39,272 bases of DNA from Alphaproteobacteria bacterium (GCA_030634465.1 DAOWAS010000005.1:1-39272), one strand, 5' to 3'. Numbered from the stretch's first letter, positions 23,951 to 33,421 are shown. The notes: generated from the letters alone by a model not told the origin. Made by a program: numbers and translations.

Positions 23951-24076
23951 CTAGGCAATGCTTTTTTCAACCTCAACGCTTCCATGTGTTGGTGCTACAG
24001 GGTCACCTTTTTTACCACAACCTGCCAATAACAGACTAGTTAGGCACAAAACAATTAATCCTGATTTTACTGTCAT
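23951..24076 (-). CDS. LptM-like small lipoprotein
   Basis: A 41-residue protein with a signal peptide ending in LLAGC (lipidated C20) followed by GKKGDP, the hallmark of the LptM/YifL-like small lipoprotein family. Its ATG overlaps the argH stop by four bases (ATGA). In many alphaproteobacteria this gene lies between argH and lysA. Here lysA is absent and the DUF4175 gene follows. LptM in enterobacteria assists LPS-translocon oxidation; a similar role here is inference. Confidence 0.85.
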   Translation of the reverse strand: MTVKSGLIVLCLTSLLLAGCGKKGDPVAPTHGSVEVEKSIA

Positions 24077-25482
24077 TTCAATTGTTCCTTCCACAATTTC
24101 AATTGCTCCTTTACGGCAGATGGTGCTGTGCCGCCAAGGCTTGAACGACTGTTAAGCGCTCGCCTTGGATCTAACACATCATAAATACCGTCTGTGATAT
24201 CAGCCTCTATGCTTTGCATGTCGCTTAAGCTTAGCTTATCCAACTCACATTTTTTCTGGTCAGCCATACCAACTAATGAACCGGTAATTTCATGCGCCCT
24301 TCTAAAGGGTATGTTCAGGTTTTGCACTAACCAATCGGCCAAATCAGTTGCTGTTATGTGGCCTTTCATGGTGGCGGCAGCCATGGCATCTTTGTTCACA
24401 CTTAATGTTGCAACCATGCCAGTTAAGGCCTTTAAGCTTAATATAAAATGATCAACACTGTCAAAAACCGCTTCTTTGTCTTCTTGCATGTCCTTGCCAT
24501 ATGCAAGGGGCAGACCCTTCATCACCGTTAGCATGGCAACCAAATTTCCCATTATGCGACCAACCTTGGCTCTAATTAGCTCTGCGCCGTCAGGGTTGCG
24601 TTTTTGCGGCATTATTGATGAGCCCGTGGAAAACGCATCGTCCAAAACAATGTAGCTATATGGTTGTGACGACCATATAACAATTTCTTCTGCCATGCGG
24701 GAAAGGTGGGTGGCGCTAATGGTAAGGGCGGCCAAAAATTCCAAGGCAAAGTCACGGTCAGAAACCGCATCAATTGAGTTTTGCATCGGTGCGCTAAAGC
24801 CTAATAGTTTTGCTGTCATGTCGCGGTCGATAGGAAAGCTTGTTCCCGCCAACGCCCCCGCACCTAATGGCGACAGGTTCATGCGTTTGCGGCAGTCACC
24901 TAACCGTGCCACGTCTCTACCCGCCATTTCAACATAGGCAAGCAGGTGGTGGGCTAGTGACACTGGTTGTGCCGCTTGCAGGTGGGTGGTGCCAGGTATC
25001 AGAGTTTCAACATGTTGTTCAGCTAAGCCCAACAATGCCTTTTGAAATGCTTTCAGTTCAATTACAATGCTGTCTAGCGAGCTTCTAGTCCACAAGCGAA
25101 AGTCGGTTGCCACTTGGTCGTTTCTAGAGCGTGCTGTGTGCAATCTTCCCGCAGGTTCGCCAATTATATCGCTTAATCTGGCTTCGATATTCATGTGAAT
25201 ATCTTCTTGCTCAATTTTAAAGTCGAACTGTCCTGCGGCTATTTCTTCGCTAATTTGCGCAAGCCCTCTTTTAATCTCGCTAAGGTCAGCATCGCTTATA
25301 ATGCCTTGCGTCGCCAACATAGTTGCATGAGCAATGGAACCTGTAATGTCCTCCTCAGCTAGACGCTTGTCAAAATGGATAGACGCATTTAACAGCTCCA
25401 TAGCTTCCGCAGGGCCGTGGTCAAAGCGACCACCCCATAGTTTATTTTTATTTGTTTTGTTATTGTTGTTTTTATTGCTCAT
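24073..25482 (-). CDS. argH: Argininosuccinate lyase
   Basis: This 469-residue enzyme cleaves argininosuccinate to arginine and fumarate, the last step of arginine synthesis. It begins with the LWGGRFDHGPAEAMELLNASIHFDKRLAEEDI pattern and has the fumarase/ASL signature SSIMPQKRNPD. The length is usual for the family. A poly-asparagine/lysine leader (MSNKNNNNKTNKNK) precedes the conserved part. It is divergent from the TlpA gene and coupled to the small lipoprotein gene. Confidence 0.97.
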   Translation of the reverse strand: MSNKNNNNKTNKNKLWGGRFDHGPAEAMELLNASIHFDKRLAEEDITGSIAHATMLATQGIISDADLSEIKRGLAQISEEIAAGQFDFKIEQEDIHMNIEARLSDIIGEPAGRLHTARSRNDQVATDFRLWTRSSLDSIVIELKAFQKALLGLAEQHVETLIPGTTHLQAAQPVSLAHHLLAYVEMAGRDVARLGDCRKRMNLSPLGAGALAGTSFPIDRDMTAKLLGFSAPMQNSIDAVSDRDFALEFLAALTISATHLSRMAEEIVIWSSQPYSYIVLDDAFSTGSSIMPQKRNPDGAELIRAKVGRIMGNLVAMLTVMKGLPLAYGKDMQEDKEAVFDSVDHFILSLKALTGMVATLSVNKDAMAAATMKGHITATDLADWLVQNLNIPFRRAHEITGSLVGMADQKKCELDKLSLSDMQSIEADITDGIYDVLDPRRALNSRSSLGGTAPSAVKEQLKLWKEQLK

Positions 25483-25539
25483 TATTCTATAACTCGTTCT
25501 GGTTTGTTTAAGATCGCCTTGTTTAAATGGAGATTATTA

Positions 25540-26109
25540 ATGAAGCGTTTTATCGTTGCGCTTATCATAATAGCTAGTTCGCTTAGTTTGCTTGTCTTTC
25601 TGTTGCGAGACAAGGGGCAATTGCAGGCTGACCTAAACTCTTTAGCTGTGGGCGAGCTTTCTATTGTTGAGGTTTTTAACCAACCAGCCACCGTATCGCA
25701 AACAAAATTTACTGACCGTGATGGTGAAAAGCTTAGTTTTTCCGATTTAGAAGGCAAAGTGCTGTTAGTTAATTTTTGGGCCACATGGTGCGCACCGTGT
25801 ATCCATGAAATGCCAGACCTGAACCGTTTGCAAAAAGCGCTGGGTAGTAATTCGTTTGAGGTCATTACCATATCATTAGACCGCCAAGGGTACGGCGTTA
25901 TCGACCCATTTTTTGATGAGGTGGGTATTGATAACTTAAAAGCTTACTTAGACCGTTCCAACAAGCTTTCGCTTGAGGTCGGGGCTACAGGCCTGCCGAC
26001 CACTATTTTGCTGGATAAAAACGGCAAAATGATAGCCCGTGTTGTTGGCCCCCTAAAATGGGACAGCCGCCAAGCAATAGAGTTTTTAGCAAGAGCAATC
26101 GAAGGCTGA
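25540..26109 (+). CDS. TlpA-family thiol:disulfide oxidoreductase
   Basis: This 189-residue protein has an N-terminal membrane anchor (about 3-22) and a thioredoxin-fold domain with active site WCAPC (C84 and C87) and a cis-proline in GLPTT. It is likely periplasmic and reducing, as TlpA proteins that serve cytochrome maturation. I chose the ATG at 25540, preceded by GGAGATT. A longer frame opens at 25504. It sits head-to-head with argH, which is frequent in alphaproteobacteria. Confidence 0.9.
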   Translation: MKRFIVALIIIASSLSLLVFLLRDKGQLQADLNSLAVGELSIVEVFNQPATVSQTKFTDRDGEKLSFSDLEGKVLLVNFWATWCAPCIHEMPDLNRLQKALGSNSFEVITISLDRQGYGVIDPFFDEVGIDNLKAYLDRSNKLSLEVGATGLPTTILLDKNGKMIARVVGPLKWDSRQAIEFLARAIEG

Positions 26110-26111
26110 TA

Positions 26112-26984
26112 TTACCGTGTTGGTGTTGGTTCACCATCACCAGAATAGTCGTAAAAACCTTTGCCAGTTTTCACACCCAGCCAACCAGCCTCAACATATT
26201 TTACCAATAGCGGGCAGGGGCGGTATTTGCTGTCGTTAAACTCGTTATAAAGCACATTCATAATTGCTAAGCAGGTATCCAAACCAATAAAGTCCGCCAA
26301 TGTTAGCGGCCCCATGGGGTGGTTGGTGCCAAGAACCATGGTTTTATCAATGGCTTTAATGCTGCCAATGCCTTCATAAAGAGTGAAAACCGCCTCGTTT
26401 ATCATTGGCATTAAAATTCTATTGGCAATAAAACCGGGGAAATCTTCTGAAACCGCAGGGTCTTTGCCCATTTTAATGGCAAGCGCCTCAATGATCTCAA
26501 ATGTTTCTTTCGATGTGGCAATGCTAGGAATTAGCTCAACCAACTTCATAATTGGCACAGGGTTCATAAAGTGCATGCCGATAAACTTTTCTGGTCTGTC
26601 GGTGGCGGAACCAAGTCGGGTTATGGAAATGGACGACGTGTTGCTAGCTAACAATGCCTCAGGCTTAAGGTGTGGGCACAGTTCTTTCAGAAGAGCAATT
26701 TTAATGTCTTCTTTTTCCACCGCAGCTTCAATAACCAGATCGCAGTTTGCGTGGTGTTCTAGCCCCACCGCAATGGTTATGGACGCAAGTGCCTTGTCCA
26801 TATCAGCCTGTGATATTTTTTCTTTTTGAACTTGCCTGTTCATGTTTTTAGTAATGGTTGCCAAACCTTTTTCAGCAAATTCTTGTTTTATATCGGTTAG
26901 AACAACCTTATAGCCAGCCAGTGCCGCAATATGGGCAATGCCATTGCCCATTTGACCTGCGCCAATAATACCGATGATTTTCAT
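26112..26984 (-). CDS. hbd: 3-hydroxybutyryl-CoA dehydrogenase
   Basis: This 290-residue NAD-dependent enzyme has a Rossmann motif GAGQMGNGIA (9-18), catalytic HFMNPVPIMKLVE and the family end domain (TMVLGTNHPMGPLTLADFIGLD). It oxidises or forms 3-hydroxybutyryl-CoA in fatty acid or polyhydroxybutyrate metabolism. It follows etfA by 16 bases in an etfB-etfA-hbd operon, a common alphaproteobacterial arrangement. The long opposite frame at 26383-26829 is a shadow. Confidence 0.94.
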   Translation of the reverse strand: MKIIGIIGAGQMGNGIAHIAALAGYKVVLTDIKQEFAEKGLATITKNMNRQVQKEKISQADMDKALASITIAVGLEHHANCDLVIEAAVEKEDIKIALLKELCPHLKPEALLASNTSSISITRLGSATDRPEKFIGMHFMNPVPIMKLVELIPSIATSKETFEIIEALAIKMGKDPAVSEDFPGFIANRILMPMINEAVFTLYEGIGSIKAIDKTMVLGTNHPMGPLTLADFIGLDTCLAIMNVLYNEFNDSKYRPCPLLVKYVEAGWLGVKTGKGFYDYSGDGEPTPTR

Positions 26985-27000
26985 CTTGTTTTTCCTAAAG

Positions 27001-27927
27001 TTAAAGCGCTTTGTCTAGCTCAGGCAAAACATCAAACAGATCAGCAACCAAGCCGTAATCAGCAATTTGGAAAATTGGTGCATCTTCGTCTTTGTTAATT
27101 GCCACAATTATTTTGCTGTCTTTCATGCCCGCTAAATGCTGAATGGCACCTGAAATGCCCACAGCAATATAAAGATCAGGTGCTACAATTTTGCCTGTTT
27201 GCCCAACTTGATAGTCGTTAGGAACAAACCCTGCATCCACTGCGGCACGACTGGCACCAACACCAGCACCCAGCTTGTCAGCCACGGCTTCAATAAGGGC
27301 GAAGTTTTCGCCGCTACCCATGCCACGACCACCAGAGACAATAATTTTTGCACTGGTTAGCTCAGGTCGGTCAGATTTTGACAATTCAGCAGACACAAAC
27401 GAACTGTTGTCACTGCCTGCTTGGGCATCAACATTTACCAGTTCAGCACTGCCACCAGAACCCGCAGGGGCAAAACCAGTGGTGCGCACTGTTATTACCT
27501 TTTTAGCATCGCTTGATTGCACGGTTTGAATGGCATTGCCCGCATAAATTGGGCGCTTGAACGTATCAGGGCTTTCCACAGAAATAATATCTGAAACCTG
27601 CGCTACATCTAAAAGTGCGGCAAGGCGTGGCATTACATTTTTACCAGTTGTTGTTGCGGGTGCCACAAATGCTGAATAGTTTGCTTCCAAGCTTAGCAAC
27701 AACGGGGTGATGGCTTCTGCTAACGGGTGGGCATATTGCTCAGCATCGCTTACCAATACCTTGCTAACACCGTCAACGGCCTGTGCCGCCGCTGCGGCAT
27801 CACCGCAATTGTGACCAGCAACCAACACATGCACGTCGCTATCAATTGCCAGTGCGGCTGTAACGGCGTTTAATGTGGCATCTTTTAATGAAGCATTATC
27901 ATGCTCGGCTAATACTAATACGCTCAT
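27001..27927 (-). CDS. etfA: Electron transfer flavoprotein alpha subunit
   Basis: This 308-residue subunit has the C-terminal FAD-binding domain [34 protein letters not shown], then [30 protein letters not shown]. It accepts electrons from acyl-CoA dehydrogenases and passes them to ETF-ubiquinone oxidoreductase. It overlaps etfB by four bases. Confidence 0.96.
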   Translation of the reverse strand: MSVLVLAEHDNASLKDATLNAVTAALAIDSDVHVLVAGHNCGDAAAAAQAVDGVSKVLVSDAEQYAHPLAEAITPLLLSLEANYSAFVAPATTTGKNVMPRLAALLDVAQVSDIISVESPDTFKRPIYAGNAIQTVQSSDAKKVITVRTTGFAPAGSGGSAELVNVDAQAGSDNSSFVSAELSKSDRPELTSAKIIVSGGRGMGSGENFALIEAVADKLGAGVGASRAAVDAGFVPNDYQVGQTGKIVAPDLYIAVGISGAIQHLAGMKDSKIIVAINKDEDAPIFQIADYGLVADLFDVLPELDKAL

Positions 27928-28673
27928 GATAAAACTCCTTCACCTTTAAGTTTCTCTAACAGCTCAGCCACATTTTCAACCTTAACACCTGCGGTGCGTT
28001 TGGCTGGCTCTTCCACCTTCAACTGGGTTAGGCGCGGTGTTATATCCACCCCGTAGTCGTCAGTTGATTTTGTGATAATTTCTTTTCTTTTTGCCTTCAT
28101 GATGTTTGGCAATGAAGCATAGCGCGGTTCGTTCAAACGCAGGTCAGTTGTAACCACCGCAGGAAGGGTCAGCTTAACAGTTTCCAAGCCACCATCAATT
28201 TCACGGGTTACATTAACCGAACCGTCAGCCACTTTCACCTCAGATGCAAACGTACCTTGCGGCCAGTTCAGCAGTGCCGCCAACATTTGCCCTGTTTGGT
28301 TGCAATCGTCATCAATTGCTTGCTTGCCAAGGATAACCAGTTCAGGTTTTTCCTCTTCAACAATTGCTTTGATAATTTTAGCAACAGAAATTGGCTCAAC
28401 AGTTTCGCCAGTTTCAACCAAAATACCACGGTCACCACCCATAGCCAGTGCGGTGCGAATGGTTTCTTGCGCTTGGTTTGGGCCAATAGACACAATGATA
28501 ATTTCATCAACACCACCAGCCTCTTTAAGGCGGATGGCCTCTTCAACGGCAATTTCGTCAAATGGGTTCATGGACATTTTGACATTTTGCAGTTCAACGC
28601 CTGAACCGTCTGCTTTAACTCGTGCTTTGACGTTGAAGTCAATTACACGTTTTACAGGGACAATAATCTTCAT
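27924..28673 (-). CDS. etfB: Electron transfer flavoprotein beta subunit
   Basis: This 249-residue subunit starts [16 protein letters not shown], has the AMP-binding region [22 protein letters not shown] and the family signature near [20 protein letters not shown]. It forms the ETF heterodimer with the next gene. The operon is preceded by a 113-base gap after the adenosyltransferase gene. Confidence 0.96.
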   Translation of the reverse strand: MKIIVPVKRVIDFNVKARVKADGSGVELQNVKMSMNPFDEIAVEEAIRLKEAGGVDEIIIVSIGPNQAQETIRTALAMGGDRGILVETGETVEPISVAKIIKAIVEEEKPELVILGKQAIDDDCNQTGQMLAALLNWPQGTFASEVKVADGSVNVTREIDGGLETVKLTLPAVVTTDLRLNEPRYASLPNIMKAKRKEIITKSTDDYGVDITPRLTQLKVEEPAKRTAGVKVENVAELLEKLKGEGVLS

Positions 28674-28786
28674 CAGCCTTTGCGCTCCTAAGGTCTGTTT
28701 TATAATGTGAAATATTCGGCTTAGGGTTACCTGAATTGGCGGGGTTAGTCAATTATTGATAACCACAAAGGTTATGTAATTGAAAG

Positions 28787-29359
28787 CTATCTTGTGCCGC
28801 CCGGTACCCACAACACATCATTTTTGCCCATGTCGTTAACAAACCGCCCCAAAACAAACAAAAGGTCTGACAATCGGTTCAGGTATTTTATGGCGGATGG
28901 GTTTATTTTATGCTGTTGCTGTTGGGTTATAGCGCAGCGCTCGGCGCGGCGGCAAATGGTGCGTGCTAGGTGTAAATAGCTAGCGGCCTCGCTGCCACCG
29001 GGCAATATAAAACTGGTCAGGTCTTCTAGGTTTGCATTCATTTGGTCAATTTCTTGTTCCAAACGTGTTACCTGCGCATCTGTAATGCGAAGCTTGCCAC
29101 TTTCGCCATCTTCTTCACCATCTTCAATGGGGGTGGAAAGGTCAGCGCCAAGGTCAAACAGGTCGTTTTGAATGGCTTGAAGCATTTTTTTAGTGTCACT
29201 GCTAACATAAAGGCAGGCAATGCCAATGGCGGCGTTGGTTTCATCCACGGCACCATATGCCTCAACCCTGATGTCATCTTTGGCGACACGTTCGCCGTTA
29301 CTTAGCGAAGTTTCGCCCTTGTCGCCGCCACGGGTATATATTTTAGTTAGCTTAACCAT
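28787..29359 (-). CDS. Cob(I)alamin adenosyltransferase, PduO type
   Basis: This protein (190 residues from the chosen ATG) has the PduO/ACA pattern KIYTRGGDKGETSLSNGERVAKDDIRVEAYGAVDETNAAIG and the C-terminal TICRRAERCA helix. It converts cob(I)alamin to adenosylcobalamin. I chose the ATG at 29359, preceded by AGGAC; a longer frame from 29395 overlaps the HIG1 gene end region. It is just downstream of the HIG1 gene. Confidence 0.93.
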   Translation of the reverse strand: MVKLTKIYTRGGDKGETSLSNGERVAKDDIRVEAYGAVDETNAAIGIACLYVSSDTKKMLQAIQNDLFDLGADLSTPIEDGEEDGESGKLRITDAQVTRLEQEIDQMNANLEDLTSFILPGGSEAASYLHLARTICRRAERCAITQQQQHKINPSAIKYLNRLSDLLFVLGRFVNDMGKNDVLWVPGGTR

Positions 29360-29369
29360 TTTAGTTGTC

Positions 29370-29567
29370 CTAATTGCCAATGTTAACGGCGGCAAAAATG
29401 CCTAAAAGAATTATGGTGGCAAACTGGGCAATTACCCGCATGCGCATAAGCTTGTTAGAATTTTTTTTGTTAAACTCGCCGCCTCTAGCCATTGAAAACA
29501 GGCCGAAAAAAAGAATGCCAATAGTTCCTGCAAGTGCAATGCCGATCATTATATTTAATATGGTCAT
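29370..29567 (-). CDS. Twin transmembrane protein, HIG1 domain
   Basis: This 65-residue protein has two membrane segments (about 4-24 and 44-62) linked by the ARGGEFNKKNSNKLMRMRVI turn, the signature of the HIG1/hypoxia-induced domain. In alphaproteobacteria such genes sit beside the PduO-type adenosyltransferase and may influence respiratory complex assembly. It precedes the adenosyltransferase start by ten bases. Confidence 0.9.
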   Translation of the reverse strand: MTILNIMIGIALAGTIGILFFGLFSMARGGEFNKKNSNKLMRMRVIAQFATIILLGIFAAVNIGN

Positions 29568-29624
29568 GATAAAATACTCTGTTAATGAGAGGGAGTTATA
29601 TATTTCATGGTTTTATGCTTGTTT

Positions 29625-30488
29625 TCAAGACTTATCCATCAGTTTTTTTGCTAGTTCAATGCCATCATCACCGTGTTCTCGTAGTGACTTTAGTGTGGCT
29701 GAGCCGCTTCTTTTAGCCAAACGTTGCCCGTCATCATCAACCAACAGGGCATGGTGGTGGTAAATGGGTGTTTCAAACCCCAACAATGCTTGCAACAAGC
29801 GGTGAATGTGGGTGGCCTCAAACAGGTCAACCCCGCGAATAACATGGCTAATGTTTTCTAAATGGTCATCCACAGTTACAGCAAGGTGGTAACTTGTTGG
29901 TGTTTCTTTGCGGGCTAAAACAATGTCGCCTTGTTCAACTGGCGTTGCTGTAATTTCACCCTTAATTTCATCTTGCCAATATAGCGGCCAGTTGTTTTTG
30001 GCCTTTAGAAATGCAATTGCCTTTTCCATATCCAACCTTAGGGCATATGGTGCGCCGCTTTGTTGTTTTTGCGTTTGCTCGCTAACGCTTAGTTTTTTAC
30101 AGGTTTGCGGGTAAACCACTCCGTCAAACCCGTGTGGTGCTGATGGTGCGTTTGCGATTTCTTTTTTAATGTCGGCGCGGGTGCAAAAACACGGGTATAG
30201 CAGATCCATGTTATCTAGAATGTTCAGATATTTTTCATAATCAGCAAAATGCTGGGACTGGATGCGAACAGGCTCACTCCACTTAATGCCTAGCCAGCTT
30301 AGGTCTTTATAAATTTCTTGGGTAAACTCATCGCGGCATCTGGTTTGGTCTATGTCTTCAATGCGTAAAAGAAAACTGCCATCATTCGCTTGGGACATCG
30401 TATATGCCAGCAAAGCAGAAAAACCATGACCAAGGTGCAACAACCCTGTAGGGCTGGGTGCGAAGCGTGTGATGAAAGTTTTTTTCAT
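29625..30488 (-). CDS. gluQ: Glutamyl-Q tRNA(Asp) synthetase
   Basis: This 287-residue enzyme resembles the catalytic domain of glutamyl-tRNA synthetase without the anticodon domain. It has the HIGH-type motif HLGH (18-21), the LRIEDIDQTRCR segment, zinc-ligand cysteines C100, C102 and C130, and KRSGS in place of KMSKS. It attaches glutamate to queuosine at the wobble position of tRNA-Asp. It is divergent from the esterase gene. Confidence 0.94.
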   Translation of the reverse strand: MKKTFITRFAPSPTGLLHLGHGFSALLAYTMSQANDGSFLLRIEDIDQTRCRDEFTQEIYKDLSWLGIKWSEPVRIQSQHFADYEKYLNILDNMDLLYPCFCTRADIKKEIANAPSAPHGFDGVVYPQTCKKLSVSEQTQKQQSGAPYALRLDMEKAIAFLKAKNNWPLYWQDEIKGEITATPVEQGDIVLARKETPTSYHLAVTVDDHLENISHVIRGVDLFEATHIHRLLQALLGFETPIYHHHALLVDDDGQRLAKRSGSATLKSLREHGDDGIELAKKLMDKS

Positions 30489-30585
30489 TTTTTTAGCAAG
30501 CTTTCAATTATTTAGCTTTATCTAGCTTTTCTTTAGTACGCTCATAACATATTCTGTTGCCAATTGTGAAAGGTGATTATGTATC

Positions 30586-31245
30586 ATGACAGAAGTTGTT
30601 GAAATTAGCGGCCCTAGCTCTTTGCCAGAAAGTGGCACCAAACCAGATAGTATTGTTATTTTTTTACATGGCTATGGCTCAAACGGTGATGACCTTATTG
30701 GTCTTGCTCCAAACTGGCGGGCTATTATGCCTAATACGGTGTTTTTGTCGCCAAATGCACCAGAAAAAACACCCATGGCGCCAAACGGTTACCAATGGTT
30801 TCCCCTAAGCACACTGGCAAAAAGCGAGCGTGAAAGCGGTGTTTATAAAGCCGCACCCACTTTAAACGCTTATATTGATAAAGTATTGGCGGAATATGAC
30901 CTGAGCGAAGACAGGCTTGCTTTGGTTGGCTTTTCCCAAGGAACCATGATGGCACTGCATGTGGCGCCGCGCCGTGCAAAACAACTGGCATGTGTTTTGG
31001 GATATTCGGGCGCATTAGCCGCACCGCACAAATTGGTTGATGAAAGCAAGTCAAAACCACCTGTCATGCTTATCCACGGTGAGAGCGATGATGTTATTCC
31101 GTTTCCCGCCATGTTTGAAGCCGTGGGTGCGCTTGAGGCGCTTGGTTTAGAGGTGGAGAAACATATAAGTAAAAATACCCCCCACGGCATTGCCCCTGAT
31201 GGCTTGCAAAAAGGTGGCATTTTCCTAACAAGAGCATTTGGCTGA
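30586..31245 (+). CDS. Alpha/beta-hydrolase, phospholipase/carboxylesterase family
   Basis: This 219-residue protein has the oxyanion segment FLHGYGSNGDDLIGLA, nucleophile elbow GFSQG with S117, acid D169 in GESDDVIP, and H200 in NTPHGIAPDG. This matches the PF02230 carboxylesterase family. The natural substrate is unknown. It overlaps the TfoX-domain gene by one base. Confidence 0.92.
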   Translation: MTEVVEISGPSSLPESGTKPDSIVIFLHGYGSNGDDLIGLAPNWRAIMPNTVFLSPNAPEKTPMAPNGYQWFPLSTLAKSERESGVYKAAPTLNAYIDKVLAEYDLSEDRLALVGFSQGTMMALHVAPRRAKQLACVLGYSGALAAPHKLVDESKSKPPVMLIHGESDDVIPFPAMFEAVGALEALGLEVEKHISKNTPHGIAPDGLQKGGIFLTRAFG

Positions 31246-31526
31246 TGGCTAAGAAATTTGAAAAACTGGAAGATATGAAAAATTTGGGGCCAAAAACCTC
31301 AGAACGACTACGTGCTGTTGGTGTAAACACCCCTGCGGAGCTGGTGGAGATGGGCGCTGTTGAGGCCTATTGCCGGCTTAAGCTGACATATACTGATAGC
31401 ACATCAGTTATTGTCCTTATTGCCATTCAAGGCGCGCTTATGGACGTGCATTGGCAGGAGGTGCCACCAGTTTTAAGTGATGCTTTAAAGTTGGAAGCGT
31501 GGGAACTGCTAAAAGCCCAGAAATAA
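31245..31526 (+). CDS. TfoX C-terminal domain protein
   Basis: This 93-residue protein is the C-terminal TfoX domain alone: KNLGPKTSERLRAVGVNTPAELVEMGAVEAYCRLK. It resembles helix-hairpin-helix-like nucleic acid-binding modules. TfoX/Sxy regulates competence in gammaproteobacteria, but single-domain versions are widespread and their role is unclear. It begins at the last base of the hydrolase stop codon. Confidence 0.88.
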   Translation: MAKKFEKLEDMKNLGPKTSERLRAVGVNTPAELVEMGAVEAYCRLKLTYTDSTSVIVLIAIQGALMDVHWQEVPPVLSDALKLEAWELLKAQK

Positions 31527-31567
31527 AGAGCGGCCATAAATAAAGAACGACCAGAAATAAAGCACCG
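31519..31567. repeat. Three tandem 17-base repeats after the TfoX-domain gene
   Basis: Units start at 31519, 31536 and 31553 and share A(G/T)AAATAAAG followed by a degenerate (A/G)CGRCC-like tail; the third is partial. The first includes the TfoX-domain stop codon. The block fills the gap to the convergent coq7 gene. Confidence 0.6.
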
Positions 31568-31577
31568 TAAGATGTTA

Positions 31578-32156
31578 TCAAACCCGCTTAGATAGCCATA
31601 TGGCACTGCGACAGCCAATTTTAATGGCTTCTGACAATAATTTATACCCTGGGGTGTCTTCAGCACCATGTTCAAGAGCTATGTTTTTATGCTCTACCTC
31701 TTCAGCTTGAAACTTCTCAATTTTTTTATTTAGCTCAGGTTCCGTATTCCACGCGCTGAGGGTTTCTCTCTGTTCTTGGTAATGTTCGTCTATGACCTCT
31801 TCAACAGCGGCTGTACAGGCCATGGCGGCCTTTTCGCCCATTATGGCGGTAACAGCACCCAAGGTGTAGCCAGCCACGTTCCAGAACGGGTATAGGGCAG
31901 TTGGGCGCACACCGCGTTCCATCATCAGTTCTTCAAAAGCTTCCAAGTGTTCATCTTCTTGCTCAGCCATGTGTTTAATGGTGGCATAGCTTGGGTGGTC
32001 AGGCCCTAGGATATCCATTTGCCCTTTGTAAATGCGCTTGGCGCCAAATTCACCAGCATGATCAACCCTTATCATACTAGCAATTGCGTCTTCACGGTTT
32101 GGCTCGCCAGGAAGCGGCAGGGGCGGAATTGCTTTTGTCTGCTTTTCTTTGCTCAT
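31578..32156 (-). CDS. coq7: Demethoxyubiquinone hydroxylase (Coq7 family)
   Basis: This 192-residue di-iron enzyme (from the chosen ATG) hydroxylates demethoxyubiquinone, the penultimate step of ubiquinone synthesis. It shows RVDHAGEFGAKRIYKGQ, EQEDEHLEAFEELM, EEVIDEHYQEQ and EVEHKNIALEHGAED, which provide the glutamate and histidine iron ligands. I chose ATG at 32156, preceded by AAGGTGGG; a GTG three codons upstream is also open. Confidence 0.95.
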   Translation of the reverse strand: MSKEKQTKAIPPLPLPGEPNREDAIASMIRVDHAGEFGAKRIYKGQMDILGPDHPSYATIKHMAEQEDEHLEAFEELMMERGVRPTALYPFWNVAGYTLGAVTAIMGEKAAMACTAAVEEVIDEHYQEQRETLSAWNTEPELNKKIEKFQAEEVEHKNIALEHGAEDTPGYKLLSEAIKIGCRSAIWLSKRV

Positions 32157-32166
32157 ATTACCCACC

Positions 32167-32691
32167 TTATTCTTTTCTCAATTTAGACCAAGAGAATATA
32201 GCAAAAAATGCCATGAAAGACGCAATGAAAAAGTTATAGCCTGCCATGGAAATACCGAATAATGACCACGGAGCGGCATCACAGCGAATTATTGGCGCGC
32301 TAAACAGTTGGGCAAGGCGATCTTCATTGCTGCCTGAAAAGTCAATTGTGGGGGTGCAGGACGTGGGCCCTTGCCACCATTTATATTCAACACCAGTATG
32401 ATATGCGGCAATGCCTGCATCTACCGTTAATAAAACGCCACACAGAAGCAGTAAAATAAGAACAAAAGACTTGTCTAAATTGATGACACCCTTTTGTGCC
32501 AACAGGCCAATGGCGGATACTGCTATTGCACCCATGTAGGGGTAGCGTTGATAGTAACAAAGCTCGCACGGGGCATAACCAAAACCATATTGAAAAATAT
32601 AAGCCGTACCCAAAACTGCTACGGAAAGCAAAAATATTACTAACAGCGCGTTTGGAATAAGGCTTTCTAATTTGCTCATTATAAAATTCAT
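32167..32691 (-). CDS. dsbB: Disulfide bond formation protein B (DsbB family)
   Basis: This 174-residue membrane protein has four predicted membrane segments, the first-loop pair C42 and C45 in CELC, and the second-loop pair C112 and C137 (TSC...IRCDAAPW). This is the arrangement that passes electrons from DsbA to quinone. The start is ATG at 32691, just after the stop of the YqaA-like gene; a further ATG at 32679 is possible. Confidence 0.9.
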   Translation of the reverse strand: MNFIMSKLESLIPNALLVIFLLSVAVLGTAYIFQYGFGYAPCELCYYQRYPYMGAIAVSAIGLLAQKGVINLDKSFVLILLLLCGVLLTVDAGIAAYHTGVEYKWWQGPTSCTPTIDFSGSNEDRLAQLFSAPIIRCDAAPWSLFGISMAGYNFFIASFMAFFAIFSWSKLRKE

Positions 32692-32695
32692 TTTA

Positions 32696-33277
32696 TTACC
32701 CAATATATTTGATGGCGATAAAGCCGAAGAATAATAAGAATACGGTTACTGATGTGACTAAAGTTAGGCGTTTTTCAATGAAATTTTGAATGGCCTCACC
32801 AAAATGCAAGATAAGAAAGCCCTCTATAAGAAAACGAGGGGTGCGAGAAGCCAGAGATGCGATAAGAAATGCTAGCGGGTCCATAGCCACCACACCACTT
32901 GCAATGGTGATAACCTTAAATGGGAAAAATGTTAGGCCAAATAAAAATACTAGCCATGCGCCCCATTCTATAAAATTTTCCTGAAAGCGGGCAAACTCAT
33001 CCATATAACCATAAAAACTGATAATTTCTTTGCCAACCAGTTCCCATGCGAAATAGCCAATGGCATAACCAAGCATAGCCCCCAATACAGAGCCTATTGT
33101 GCAGATGATAGCAAAGCGTATTGCCTTCTCACGCTTGGCTAGTGCCATGGGCAACAGCATTACATCTGGCGGAATGGGAAATACGGAGCTTTCGATAAAT
33201 GCAATAAACCCTAGCCAACGTTCAGCATAAGGTCGGTTTGCCAGTTCAAGCGTCCAATTATAAAGGCGTTTTAACAT
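32696..33277 (-). CDS. YqaA/DedA-like membrane protein
   Basis: This 193-residue protein has about five hydrophobic segments and the motif FIESSVFPIPPDVMLLPMALAK near the N-terminus, followed by FFPFKVITIASGV. This matches the YqaA branch of the VTT/DedA superfamily. It lies directly upstream of dsbB, a frequent pairing. The transported molecule is unknown (undecaprenyl-phosphate flipping is known for some DedA relatives). Confidence 0.88.
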   Translation of the reverse strand: MLKRLYNWTLELANRPYAERWLGFIAFIESSVFPIPPDVMLLPMALAKREKAIRFAIICTIGSVLGAMLGYAIGYFAWELVGKEIISFYGYMDEFARFQENFIEWGAWLVFLFGLTFFPFKVITIASGVVAMDPLAFLIASLASRTPRFLIEGFLILHFGEAIQNFIEKRLTLVTSVTVFLLFFGFIAIKYIG

Positions 33278-33378
33278 ATGTTTTCCATTTTTATATGTTT
33301 CGATATAGCAGAGCAGGGCGCGTCAAACAATCATAACCCGAAGGGGCAATAAAAGTTTGTGCTGGTTAATATCATTAC

Positions 33379-33406
33379 TTGACGAAGGGGAAATCCTGTC
33401 TATGAT
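33379..33406 (+). promoter_or_regulatory. Sigma-70-type promoter of tRNA-Leu
   Basis: TTGACG (33379-33384) and TATGAT (33401-33406) are separated by 16 bases, ending 15 bases before the tRNA. This is a near-consensus promoter. Confidence 0.75.
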
Positions 33407-33421
33407 GCGCACACTTACCGT

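Noticed and set aside
28300-28710. 136-residue open frame opposite etfB
   Set aside because: Shadow of a strongly conserved gene; no domain.
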